Assembly: GCA_022509125.1 (NCBI GenBank)
Contig: JAFLTU010000001.1
Coordinates: 48,144 to 112,143, forward strand
Reading direction: 5' to 3'
Length of the DNA: 64,000 nt
From: Muribaculaceae bacterium
GTDB lineage: Bacteria; Bacteroidota; Bacteroidia; Bacteroidales; Muribaculaceae
Made by a program: the position numbers and the translations under genes. Position 1 is the first letter of the stretch, and the number at the start of each line of letters is the position of its first letter. The notes beneath the pieces are model-generated. The model was not told the origin of the DNA, did not search any database, and saw only the letters and a program-made list of their open reading frames with translations. Positions 17,864 through 28,500 of the stretch are shown here, piece after piece.

Positions 17864-18970
17864 TTAAAGTTCTAAAGGAGAATAAGGCATATCCCACGCT
17901 TCGGCAACAGCCTTATAGGTTATTTTCCCGTCAACGATATTGACGCCTTCTGCGAGTCCTTTGTCTTGACGGCAAGCCTCGATCCATCCCAGATTGGCAA
18001 GTTTCAAAGCGTATGGCATCGTGGCATTTGTGAGGGCGAGGGTAGAGGTGAAGGGCACAGCGCCCGGAATGTTTGCTACGGCATAATGGATCACACCGTC
18101 AATTTCGTAGGTTGGTTCGCTATGAGTCGTTGCTTTTGAAGTGTCGAGACTTCCCCCTTGATCGATTGCCACGTCGACAACCACGCTTCCCTTCTTCATC
18201 AGAGGAAGCATGTCGCGTGTGATAAGATGCGGGGCTTTTGCACCGGGGATCAACACAGAGCTGATTACGAGATCTGTCTCCGGCAACTCGGTCTCTATGT
18301 TGTGGCGATTACTATAAAGGGTCTTTACATTTTTGGGCATCACCTCGGCACAATGGCGGAGCGTAGGAAGAGAAATATCGCAAAGGGTCACATCGGCTCC
18401 CAGACCGGCAGCCATCAAAGCTGCGTTTCGACCAACTACTCCGGCTCCTAGCACAAGCACTTTTGCCGGTTTCACTCCCGGAACACCTCCAAGAAGTATG
18501 CCACGTCCCCCCTGAGGTTTCTCAAGAAAACGAGCTCCCTCTTGAATAGACATTCGTCCGGCAACTTCACTCATAGGTATCAGCAAGGGCAAGCCTCCAT
18601 CGCGACCTTTGACTGTCTCATAGGCGATACAAACGGCACCGCTCTTCACCATGGCTTCTGTCAATGCTAAATCGCTTGCAAAATGGAAATATGTGAAAAG
18701 CACCTGACCCTTCCTTACAAGTTTATATTCAGGCTCAATTGGCTCTTTAACCTTGATGATCATTTCTCCTATGGCATAGACATCTTCAATTGTCGGAAGA
18801 ATCTTGGCTCCTACCTTTTGATAATCTTCATCTGAAAATCCGCTGCCCTCTCCCGCTGTGTGTTGCACATAGACCTCATGGCCCTGCCTAACAAGCTCGC
18901 TCACGCCGGCTGGAGTTGCTCCTACGCGGTTCTCGTTATTTTTAATCTCTTTTGGTATTCCTATTTTCAT
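17864..18970 (-). CDS. ald: Alanine dehydrogenase
   Basis: NAD-dependent oxidative deamination of L-alanine to pyruvate and ammonia, or the reverse. The N-terminal block [17 protein letters not shown] with the substrate-binding arginine, the [11 protein letters not shown] segment with its catalytic lysine, and the Rossmann motif [21 protein letters not shown] identify the family. The substrate-site histidine lies in FTYFHFASD. At 368 residues it has the usual length. It is a single minus-strand gene. Its -7 region (TAATTTAG on the minus strand at 19048-19055) is only a weak match. Confidence 0.95.
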   Translation of the reverse strand: MKIGIPKEIKNNENRVGATPAGVSELVRQGHEVYVQHTAGEGSGFSDEDYQKVGAKILPTIEDVYAIGEMIIKVKEPIEPEYKLVRKGQVLFTYFHFASDLALTEAMVKSGAVCIAYETVKGRDGGLPLLIPMSEVAGRMSIQEGARFLEKPQGGRGILLGGVPGVKPAKVLVLGAGVVGRNAALMAAGLGADVTLCDISLPTLRHCAEVMPKNVKTLYSNRHNIETELPETDLVISSVLIPGAKAPHLITRDMLPLMKKGSVVVDVAIDQGGSLDTSKATTHSEPTYEIDGVIHYAVANIPGAVPFTSTLALTNATMPYALKLANLGWIEACRQDKGLAEGVNIVDGKITYKAVAEAWDMPYSPLEL

Positions 18971-19148
18971 GGCTTAATTTAAGGTTGATTGTTTTTGTTG
19001 CTATGTTTATGGTTAAAGAGAGATTCTTTTCTGAAATTTAAACATGGCTAAATTACCTAAATCCCATTAAAATAAAAATGCTTCTACAACATAGTTTTAT
19101 GACCGATGTTTACCTTTTCTTAGGTAGTGGTATTATTGATTAGAAAAG

Positions 19149-19694
19149 ATGATGATTATGCCCCTTGAAATAGTTAAAACCAAGATATATGGCACTGAAT
19201 GGGACGACCACTTGTTTTGCCTTTCCCTTCATTTTAATGAGAATGGATTTGTTACAAGTCAGTATCGTCCTCCTGAACTGGGGGATATTTTGCAGCTAAA
19301 AGAAAAAGTCCATCAAAATAATGAGGAGGAATTTCTTTCAATATGGACTAAATTTGTCATTGGTCTTTCTGTTTGTTCAGAAGAAAGAGACCCTCTTGAA
19401 AGAAATATCGGAGCCTTGACTTTTACAGTGATAGATACATTAGAGAAAAGTCAGAGACTCTCTTTTGAAACTCTGTTAGACTATATGGATTGCTTCTCGA
19501 TAATGCTCAAGGAAGAAAATTTTTCTGAAAAAGAGATAAAGGCAGTTTATTTACCAATCACCCTTGCTGTTTTAAAGAATTTCAGTGACCGTATTATCGA
19601 CCGGACCACCGGACTTGTATTTATTTCCTCGTCTAAATATCAAGAGATTTCAAGATTATTAGAGACAAGCGGCGCTATATCCAATCGGAAATGA
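19149..19694 (+). CDS. Hypothetical protein, no recognised family
   Basis: Predicted 181-residue soluble, acidic protein that I do not recognise. It has no signal peptide or membrane helix. The sequence is rich in Glu, Leu and Phe and looks alpha-helical after residue 45 (LKEKVHQNNEEEFLSIWTKF, FETLLDYMDCFSIMLKEENF). Three starts are close together: 19149, 19152 and 19158; the last (MPLEIVKTK) is the most natural. The reading frame is visibly AT-richer than its neighbours, and no good promoter box precedes it. It converges on the NSS transporter with 12 bp between stops. It may be a poorly conserved or recently acquired gene. Confidence 0.5.
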   Translation: MMIMPLEIVKTKIYGTEWDDHLFCLSLHFNENGFVTSQYRPPELGDILQLKEKVHQNNEEEFLSIWTKFVIGLSVCSEERDPLERNIGALTFTVIDTLEKSQRLSFETLLDYMDCFSIMLKEENFSEKEIKAVYLPITLAVLKNFSDRIIDRTTGLVFISSSKYQEISRLLETSGAISNRK

Positions 19695-19706
19695 AGAAGC
19701 GAAAAA

Positions 19707-21068
19707 TTATATAGCTCCAATGGAATTGAGGAAGATTAGAATGATTGCCGCCGGACAAATCCATTGAAGAAAGAAAACCATTATTTTCAATAGTCGGAAT
19801 TTATATTTTCCATGATCCGTGAGTTCGTTTTCTATAAACTGGCGCTTCACAAACCAACCTACGAACACTGAGCAACCTAATCCTCCAAGAGGCATCAAAA
19901 CGTTTGATGAGACATAATCAAATAGATTGAAGAAATCGAGTCCGAAAATTGTGAAGCCTGCAAGCGGACCGAAGCTCAGGGCACATAAAATGGCTCCAAA
20001 AATAGTGATAAGTGTTGAAACCATTACAGCCTTTCCACGTGTCATACCCTTTTCTTCGCAAAAATAACTGATGGAAATCTCGCTTAAAGAAACAGTAGAT
20101 GTCAAGGAAGCCAGGAAAAGAAGAAGGAAGAAAAGTGTAGACCAAATTCCTCCTCCGGGAAGTTGATAGAAAATATGGGGGAGCACCTCAAAGACCAGTG
20201 TGGGTCCTGCCGAAGGTGATAGCCCGAAGGAGAAAACGGCAGGGAAAATAATGACGCCGGCTAAGACTGCCACCATCGTGTCAAGGATCGATGTGGTGAC
20301 AGCTGTTTTTCCAAGGCGGCTGCCGGAGTTGAAATATGATGCATAGGTCATCATACAACCCAATCCGAGGCTCATTGAAAAGAAGGCCTGACCCAATGCC
20401 CCTAATATCACTGAAGGTGTGATCTTTGAAAAATCGGGCCAGAAAAGATAATTCATTCCTTCCCAAAATCCAGGGAGAAAAAAGGAATTGATACAAAAGA
20501 CCACAAGCAAGAGAAAGAAGAGTGGCATCAGAATATTCGAAGCTCTCTCGATACCCTTGGTGACTCCTCCAATTAATATGCAAAAATTAAAGGCTATGAA
20601 AACATTGGTCCATATCATGGAATTCCCTCCATTTGTCAATACCATAAATCCTTCATGGCGAGCCTCTTCAGTGGCGAAATTCAATTCCCCGGTTATAGAT
20701 GCCAGACAGAATTCTGCTGTCCAACCTGCCACTACGGTATAAAAACTCAGGATTATCAGGGAAGTTATTATGCCTAAAACTCCGAAAAGGTCCCAACGCG
20801 TGCCGGGGGATAATTTACGGTAGGCTCCAAAGACATTCGAGCGAGTGCCCCTTCCCATCACGAATTCCGCTATGAGTAAGGGTATGCCGATTAGGAATAC
20901 GAATCCTAAATAGCATATCAAAAATGCACCTCCACCATGCACTCCTGCCTCATATGGGAAACGCCATATATTGCCTAATCCCACAGCAGAACCAACAGTT
21001 GTGGCTATAGCCCCCAATTTAGTGGCAAAAACCGCTCTTTCCCTCTTTTCTTCTCTGATTAATTCCAA
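19707..21068 (-). CDS. Sodium-dependent NSS-family amino-acid transporter
   Basis: Inner-membrane Na+-coupled symporter, probably for an amino acid. The sequence TKLGAIATTVGSAVGLGNIWRFPYEAG (first helix, signature at residues 26-39) holds the unwound sodium- and substrate-binding segment of neurotransmitter:sodium symporters. About eleven hydrophobic segments follow, within a length of 453 residues that is typical of bacterial members such as MhsT and TnaT. The FFSMSLGLGCMMTYASYF segment matches helix 6 of the family. It lies downstream of the flippase on the same strand but has its own -7 box, so it may be only partly co-transcribed with that operon. Confidence 0.9.
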   Translation of the reverse strand: MELIREEKRERAVFATKLGAIATTVGSAVGLGNIWRFPYEAGVHGGGAFLICYLGFVFLIGIPLLIAEFVMGRGTRSNVFGAYRKLSPGTRWDLFGVLGIITSLIILSFYTVVAGWTAEFCLASITGELNFATEEARHEGFMVLTNGGNSMIWTNVFIAFNFCILIGGVTKGIERASNILMPLFFLLLVVFCINSFFLPGFWEGMNYLFWPDFSKITPSVILGALGQAFFSMSLGLGCMMTYASYFNSGSRLGKTAVTTSILDTMVAVLAGVIIFPAVFSFGLSPSAGPTLVFEVLPHIFYQLPGGGIWSTLFFLLLFLASLTSTVSLSEISISYFCEEKGMTRGKAVMVSTLITIFGAILCALSFGPLAGFTIFGLDFFNLFDYVSSNVLMPLGGLGCSVFVGWFVKRQFIENELTDHGKYKFRLLKIMVFFLQWICPAAIILIFLNSIGAI

Positions 21069-21109
21069 AACTTACCTTTTTTTGTGGATTAAAAATGAAT
21101 AGGACCCTG

Positions 21110-21117
21110 CAAAGTTA
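21110..21117 (-). promoter_or_regulatory. -7 box of the NSS transporter, overlapping the flippase stop codon
   Basis: The plus strand reads CAAAGTTA, which is TAACTTTG on the minus strand, an exact -7 match. Its TAA is also the stop codon of the flippase (21115-21117). Transcription would begin near 21103, giving a leader of about 35 nt. No -33 box is evident. Confidence 0.5.
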
Positions 21118-22596
21118 ATGATTTTCTGTGAAATGAGATTTTAAAGCCCTGATTCCCCATATCAAGGCAACTGCCGCCGAAACTCCCATTAGGGAATATG
21201 ATAGGGCGGAGGAGGTGAAGAAGGAGAATACGAAACATCCTCCGGTCATAAGAGCCCCAATTAGAAAATTAACGGTCACTTCCCTTGAGAAATTATAACC
21301 ATACAGACGATTGTTGACTATAAAATATAACACAAAACAGAATGCATTGTCGGCAACTATGGCATATCCTAAACCGATGAGACCAAACCAATGATAAAAA
21401 AGACAGCTTAGCACCAAAGTCATGCAATTGGCCACGAGTCCCTCCATAATGAAATAGACTCTTTTATTACCTTTGGCAAAAGTGATATAAGCCATAGGGA
21501 AGGAGAAGGCTCTAAGGAGCATCCCGATGCCCATCCATCTCATAAGGGGTATGATGGAATGGAAATTTTCCGATAACAAAAGTCTTATCAATAGAGGAGC
21601 CGAAAGTATCAGCAGGGACATGGCCGGAGTGATTAGCCAAGCCACAATCTCCGATTGTCGATTGACTACCATAGACAATTTCTTGTTGTCGGAAGAGACA
21701 CCGCTGAGCCGTGGAAAATAATCCATCGCCAAAGCTGAGAATATCATTCCGGCAAATTGATAGGTGACAGAATGGGCTGCTTGATAAAGACCGACATCCT
21801 CCACATTCCCAAGTATTCTCACAAAAAGATTGATCAGATATGTCACCAAGGTGGCTATCACGTCGCCCGACATCAAAACGAGGCCCAAAGAGAGAAGGGT
21901 CTTGAATATTGGTAGGTATTTTTTCCAACTCTCCCCCTTCTTCTCAAAAGAGAAACTTTTCCTCAGCGATAGGGAATAGAAAATATATAGAGCCAAAAAG
22001 ACGGCTACAATTGAGGGGACAATGCCTTTATCGCCAAACAAATAATAAAGAGGGATACCTATGCAAAGTCCGGTCAGTCCACCCACTATTGACGACTTTG
22101 AAATTCTTTTGACTTCATGAAGCCCTTGAAGGATTGCAAGCTTGGCTGAACCACTAATCCCCAGACCCACTCCCGCTCCAAGCAACATGAATTGCCAGAA
22201 ATAAGAAGAATCGCCAAAAGTTAACCTGCTTAGTGGCACCGAGAAGGCCACACAGATTATAAAGCCCAAAAGAGCGGTGAGGTTCGCCAGCCTAAGGCTG
22301 CTCCGGACAACCTGTTCCTTTTGAAAAGCAGTAGAGGATTCGTCGGAAACTTCCCGGATTATCGACTGATTCAGACCCAGGGAGGCGAAACGTTGAATGG
22401 TGTTGGAGGCACTATTGAATAATGCTGAAATACCCATACCCTCCGGACCCAGAATTATAGCCACAAATTTCCCCCGGATCAAAGTGATCAGGATATTAAA
22501 AAGCTGCACTCCCCCGAAAAAGGATGAACCTTTTATGATGTTGCGGTAGGAGTTCAAGCCCGAGTTGCCGCTTATTGATTCTTCAGAGGCCTTCAT
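21115..22596 (-). CDS. Oligosaccharide flippase (Wzx-like, MOP superfamily)
   Basis: Inner-membrane lipid-linked oligosaccharide flippase of 493 residues with about twelve to fourteen hydrophobic helices. The N-terminal segment RGKFVAIILGPEGMGISALF is the hallmark of the polysaccharide-biosynthesis branch of the MOP superfamily. The likely role is to flip an undecaprenyl-linked glycan for surface polysaccharide; the substrate is unknown. The ATG at 22594-22596 overlaps the sprA stop as ATGA, so translation is coupled to sprA. No glycosyltransferase genes are nearby, which is unusual for such flippases. Confidence 0.85.
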   Translation of the reverse strand: MKASEESISGNSGLNSYRNIIKGSSFFGGVQLFNILITLIRGKFVAIILGPEGMGISALFNSASNTIQRFASLGLNQSIIREVSDESSTAFQKEQVVRSSLRLANLTALLGFIICVAFSVPLSRLTFGDSSYFWQFMLLGAGVGLGISGSAKLAILQGLHEVKRISKSSIVGGLTGLCIGIPLYYLFGDKGIVPSIVAVFLALYIFYSLSLRKSFSFEKKGESWKKYLPIFKTLLSLGLVLMSGDVIATLVTYLINLFVRILGNVEDVGLYQAAHSVTYQFAGMIFSALAMDYFPRLSGVSSDNKKLSMVVNRQSEIVAWLITPAMSLLILSAPLLIRLLLSENFHSIIPLMRWMGIGMLLRAFSFPMAYITFAKGNKRVYFIMEGLVANCMTLVLSCLFYHWFGLIGLGYAIVADNAFCFVLYFIVNNRLYGYNFSREVTVNFLIGALMTGGCFVFSFFTSSALSYSLMGVSAAVALIWGIRALKSHFTENH

Positions 22597-25500
22597 CGTG
22601 CGAGCGACATGTTGATAGCTATTCCGTAGTTAGAGTTGGAGGTGGGATATGAACTATTGGATACCAAGGGATTGTTGATCTGATGATCGAAAAACGCAGA
22701 GAGGGTGACACGCCGGCTCAATTGATAGCTGGCCATGAAATTGATGGAATAGGTCAAAGTGCCGGTAGTGGCCTGTGTGTAAGCAGTCTCAATCCTTCGT
22801 ATCAGCGCCTGGTTATTGCTCATTGAGAAATCTATGTTAAGCGACAGATCGTTGCTGATGCCGGTCTGGCGTTTTCCGATTTTCAAGACCTTGTTAAATT
22901 CTGCAATCTTCCATCCGGCTCCAATAGTGAGTTGTTTGCTTGTTGTCTCTACCACCTGGCCGGCAGATGAATTCAGATTTAGGGTTCTGGTGTCGCGATA
23001 TTCGGCATTGAGTGAAATGTCGTTAGTAAAAGTCATATTTACTCCGATAAGGGGGGCGAACCTCTCAGTGATGGCCACGGAAGAGATATTATATGGAGAG
23101 GAGGGAACCGGCTGCTGAGACAGTTCATCCATAGTGAAACCCATATCGGAATTAATCCCAACCCAATTGAGGAAACTTGAATAATTGCCTACAGAATATG
23201 TGCATTGATATGCATGGCTCACGGTGAAGGCCTTAAACCATTTACTCATGTTGCCCATTTGCAAGAATCCGTCGTATGTGACGCGCCAGTTGGGTCTCAT
23301 AGATTCGAGACCCGCGAAATGTTTGAGAGTGACTTTGTTGGGATTATAATTGCTATAAGCTGCAATGAAGGCAGGAATCAGCACGTCGGAACTCGTTGAC
23401 ATTACCGAACCATTATTGGGATTATAGGGTGTCCCGGCCAACGGATTGTCTTCCAGAAATCCAGAAGAGGGATAGCGTGAACCGGAATATTGCTGTTCGA
23501 CTCTTGCCGCTACAACCGGTATGTAGCTCAGGAATCTATTGAAAGCCTCAGAATTATACCCATCGGAGGCCTTAGAATTTTTCAAGGCAGTCCCTATGGC
23601 AACATGAGTGCGCGTATAGTTTCCGCTTAGACTCTTCGGCATGTTGTCATACATAAACTGCACTTGTTGGGTGCGGTTGTCGGTAAGATTGCTCGTTAAT
23701 ACAATCTTGAGGCCCCTGATGGGTTCGAGGGTAAGCTCGAAGTTGAATTCCTTGCCATGGTTCCAGATAGCAGGCGATGTCATGTCTTGGCCTGTCAGAA
23801 GCCATCCCCTGTCGAGGGCCTTTTCTATATAGCTCTCGTCGTAAACTCCAAATGCGAAATCGAGGCCCGGTGCCAGTCCGTCTCCATATTTGGTAGACTG
23901 GCCAAAAATATCGCCCACATTGGGAGAGAACTGAGGCAACATTAAAGAGCGTGAGCTGCGCCATCTAAAGGATAGATTTCGTGGCATCATCAACAATCTA
24001 AGAAGATGATCCCCTATCTCTTTCCCGACTGATCTTTTAACTTCCGGTTTCTTTTCTCTCACAGTTACTTTAACAGAACCTTTCCCTCGTGTCAAGATCT
24101 CTACGGTGTTTTCATCCACAACCCTGGTTTCAAGTTTCATCACCCTTCCATCTTTTAGCCCGGAGACTGAGATATCTTTGGTCTTGAGATTGTGTTTGAA
24201 AAGGGTAGAGGTGTCGGGAGATAGAGTCACTGCTCGTTCCACTCGTTTAGAGCCGTCGCGTTGGTTATTGCGATTGTTGCGGTTAAGTGTGCGATTGGGA
24301 GCCTTGGCAAATCTTTTGTTGATTTCCTGCAGATATTTGCTTTTGTTGTAAAGTGTCTCGAAATTAAGCCGGGCATCTGCATTCCATGAAGATTGATTCT
24401 GGATTGAATTTCCCATATAGAGGTCTTCGACTGTGGCTCCCTTGTCCCATTGGTAAGAGGAAGTATAGGTGACACTTCCTGTAAGATAATCCAGGAAGGG
24501 AATCTTATTGAAGGGGGCTTTGTAGGAACCTGTGAAGGTCTGATTATAGTTCCAAGGAGTTCCAAGACCTCTGATCGACGATAGGACTGTGTCTTTCCAT
24601 TCTTGATACTTATCGGGGAAAAGTTTACGGTTGACGGCCCCTGTGGTCTCTTCTATTCGTGCCATCGTGTTGCTCGCGAAGGTGAAATTGAGCGACTGTG
24701 TCAGGTTCCATGTCAGATTCAGCTGGCGGTTCCAATAGAAATTTTTACTCACTTGCACCGGAAGTTGGAAATACATGTCGGTTTCGCTCCGCGTCTGTTC
24801 TTCATAATAATATCGTGTCATATTTGTGAAGAACGTCAAATTATTAAACATCCAGTTTATTCCCCATTCCCGGAAAAATTTGGCCCCTTTCCCTTTTCCC
24901 TGGACAAAGGAGAACGGAGTCCACGGTTTGATATAGGGACTGTAGCTGTATTGGAAACTTCCTCTATAGTCGGAGGTGTTTTCATATTCAGTGGTCGGAT
25001 CAAGTTTTTTCTGCTTATTGAATGAGAAGGAGAGTTGGAAGTTTGCCGGATCCCAGGGCATCGGATTTTTGCTCTGGACATTGAATTTAAGCGACGAGAT
25101 AGAGAAACTTTCCACGCTCGAAGAAGTGACGGCATAAGACTTTATAGAGTCTTTTTCTTGTTTGGTGGTAGCTGCCTCGAGGGCATCCTTTAGCAGGATG
25201 TCTTGGTCAAGAGGATTATAACGCGGAGTTGTTTTCTCATTGCTTTTTGAATAATAAATGGGAGCCGAGAGTTGCACTTTCTCCGGGAGCAATTTCCCAA
25301 TATCGCCCTGCACTGCAACTGTATATTGCTCATAGTCGTCGATTCGCCTCGAAGATAAACCCTGGTCTACCCCTCCAAATCCGGAAGTCTCTTTGTGCAT
25401 GGTGAAATTGACCATACCGATGTCGCTCATCGCAAGATTTGCGTTGACATTAGCGGCCCATCCTCCATATTCATTAAAATCAGTTACACGCAATTCGTTG

Positions 25501-28500
25501 ACCCAAATGATTCCCTCTTTCACCATATTGGTCTTATTGCGAATACCTATCACCATTGTTCGGATGTCTCCCAGATTGGGATTTCCGAGCACACTGACTG
25601 TGTTTTTTTCGTTGTTGGGATCCGGTCGGGAATAAAGCCTTGTGTAACCCACATTCTCCATATTGGCACTCATGTCGTGGTTGCGAGCCACTTTCACATT
25701 TGTAAATATCTCGAAAGGCACATCGAGAAAATTGGAAATGGGCCACACTTTTTGCCTGTCGGCATAATTATAGTTGTTATAGTTGCCCGGGGGTGTTATT
25801 TCCAGTGGAATTTCATATTCATAATAATTGTTTTTAATGTCGGAACCGAGACGGAACACAAGAGCCAAATCCCCGTCTTTTAGATTTGTGGCATCGTTGA
25901 CCAGAGCCTCCGCATGCACCCACATCTGAAGACGCTTATAGAGACGAAGGTCTTGCTGAGTGTTTTTATACGCTCCTCTTGTGTCGCCTGGCTGGAGACC
26001 CGAGACTTTGATCTGAAGGGATTGTTCATTTAGCTGCGTGGCCTGGTTAGACCCCGGGTCCTGCTGGCGGGTGACATCAGGGGGCAACACATAATTAATC
26101 GGGTCTCGCCCGGCATTCTCCTCGATATTCACAATCGACATGTCGAACTCACCCTCGGCAGGCGATTCGTTGCGACTCGTAAGATTGTAGTTGTAGGTGC
26201 GCCATTCTCCCCTTACGAGTTCCAGAGTTGCAAACCTTAGGTGGGTCACTTCTTTGAAACCGGTCATGAATATTCGGGCGAAGCGAATGGTGGTCAAGTC
26301 GTTAATGCTCCCAACAACCTTGTCGGGTTGGTTAAGAGGTATCTTAAACTGATACCATACCGTTGTCGCAGTCCCTTCCCGAGTAGTAACGACCTTTTCC
26401 CGTCGGTCGGTGACATAATTTCTTCCCACTACAAGGTCTTCGGGCCTTATCGAAACCTTGTATTCAAAATAACGCTCATATTCGTTAAGGGTGTTGTCTT
26501 GATTGATATCTTCGACATCGGGAGTGCTTCTTGAAGATTGGTAGTAGGGATTGGTGCTTTGGTCGGGAGAAAGTGAATTTTTTTCGACACCGTTATAATG
26601 TTTGTAACGGTCGAGAATTCCGGCTTTTACATTATCGTAATAGTCGCTGCGGTAGAAATGATAGTTGTCGCCTGCCGGGTCGTTGAGAGCTGAAAAGGGA
26701 ACATTTTCCAATTCCGTCATTACACCGGGAGAGAGCTTTGTCTTCAGCTTCTCCAGATATTCGGCATAGCTTGGGAAGACATATTCATCCTCGTTGGGGA
26801 GGCCGTCGAGGCCCACATCTTGGAGCACCCTTGCATTTTCCGAGTTTTCAAAGGCGTAGGTGAGAGAAGTTTGGCTTGACACCCGACCCCACACGGTTTC
26901 CTGAATGAAATCATAGTTTCCATCGACAGGAATGCCGTTTTCATAGCTTTTCTTTCCATCTTTTAGGATGTCTTCGCTGATTTCGCCTAGATTGAAATAG
27001 AGGTCACCACCCTCTTCATTGGGATTTTCCGGGTCAAGGAATGGATCAAGGAGCCAAAACTGGATGTATTCCACATTGTTCTGTTCGAAATTGGGGTTAT
27101 CCATTTTGCGCATGATTCCTCCCCAGCGTTTCTGCGGGTTCATAAGGTTACCCTCTTCGTCTATATTTTCAGCGTCCAGGTTGTAAGGACCTCTTTCCCT
27201 AGGATAGAAGGAGAGATTGAGGGTCTGAACGTAGTTTGATTCACCGTAAAGAACGTCTCTTCCCGGATAAATTTCATCTACCCTCACTTCCCTCACGTAA
27301 GGATTCGATAATTGCTTTAGGTCGTTGCGTATATAACCCGGAATGAGGTTAGAATTCTTCTGGGTCCAAAATCTGTCAATATAGTTCCAGGCCAAAAGGG
27401 CCCTGTTTTTGCCATAATCAACATTGTTAGAGAGACCGGCTTCCGGGAAAAGGGCCTCGGGACCCGGATCGTAGGGTGTCGATGCAAGAGTCCATGAATA
27501 GGGATTCTTGAGATCAATACCGGTTTGGGTGCCTTCAAAGTCGTCGATATATGAAGAACCCTTCGTTGTTCCGGCCTTTTGTTTATGAGGCACTAATTGG
27601 GCGAATTCGGCATTCACCCTGAAGGCAGAGGGAGCTGTAGCATTGATTGTGGGTACCTTGTTGAGCAGATTGGTGAGCCACATGAATTCCTTGTTGTAGC
27701 TTAGATTGAGGCCCCACATGGTATTGTTGATAAGCTCATCTCCGATGCTCACTTTCTCCGTGAGTGCTTTTTCTGAAAAATGCATGATTGTTCCCCCCAA
27801 TGTGAGATCCTTGTTCAGCCTGTATTGAGCATCAAGGCCCATGAGGGTTTTTCGTTGCATGCTGTAGAGCGACTGATTTTCCAATGTCACGCTAATATTG
27901 GTCCCGGAGTCGATGATACTCTGGTTTGTAATCGTGACGATACCGATGCTATAGTCCACCGTGTAGTCGCTGTTTTCAGTCAAGACAACGCCACCGGCAG
28001 TGACCACTACCGAGCCCCGGGGTATGTTCATAGCATTTAGCCGGATAGTAGCCCCGCTTGAGGCCTGATATTCTCCGGTCAGGATGTATTTGTTTTTGTC
28101 GGCAAACTGTCTGGCCACAGTCAGGGTTGAATCATACAGCTCCTTATAGACATATTCCTCGGCAAGCATTTGGTTGCCGATTTTTCTTTCGAGATGGGCT
28201 CCGAAGGGCTCGGCTACCGGGAAAATTATCCGTCCGTTGGTTGACTGCACAGTGTAACCCTCTATATAATCGAAAAATCCGTCGGGATTAGATTCCTGGT
28301 TAGAGTCGATGCGGTCTAGGTTCATCACCTGGAGCAAAGGCTTGTTGGCAATGTCGCCCACGGGAAGATAGTTGATCTCTATACCTGTTGTGTCGCTGAG
28401 AAACTTGATGTTAAGCTTGAAATTCTTCTGGGCCATCTGATAGGCTCCCAAAGAATAGACGTTTTTCATCATCAGTTTCCATGCCGGGAGGTTTGGAGAG

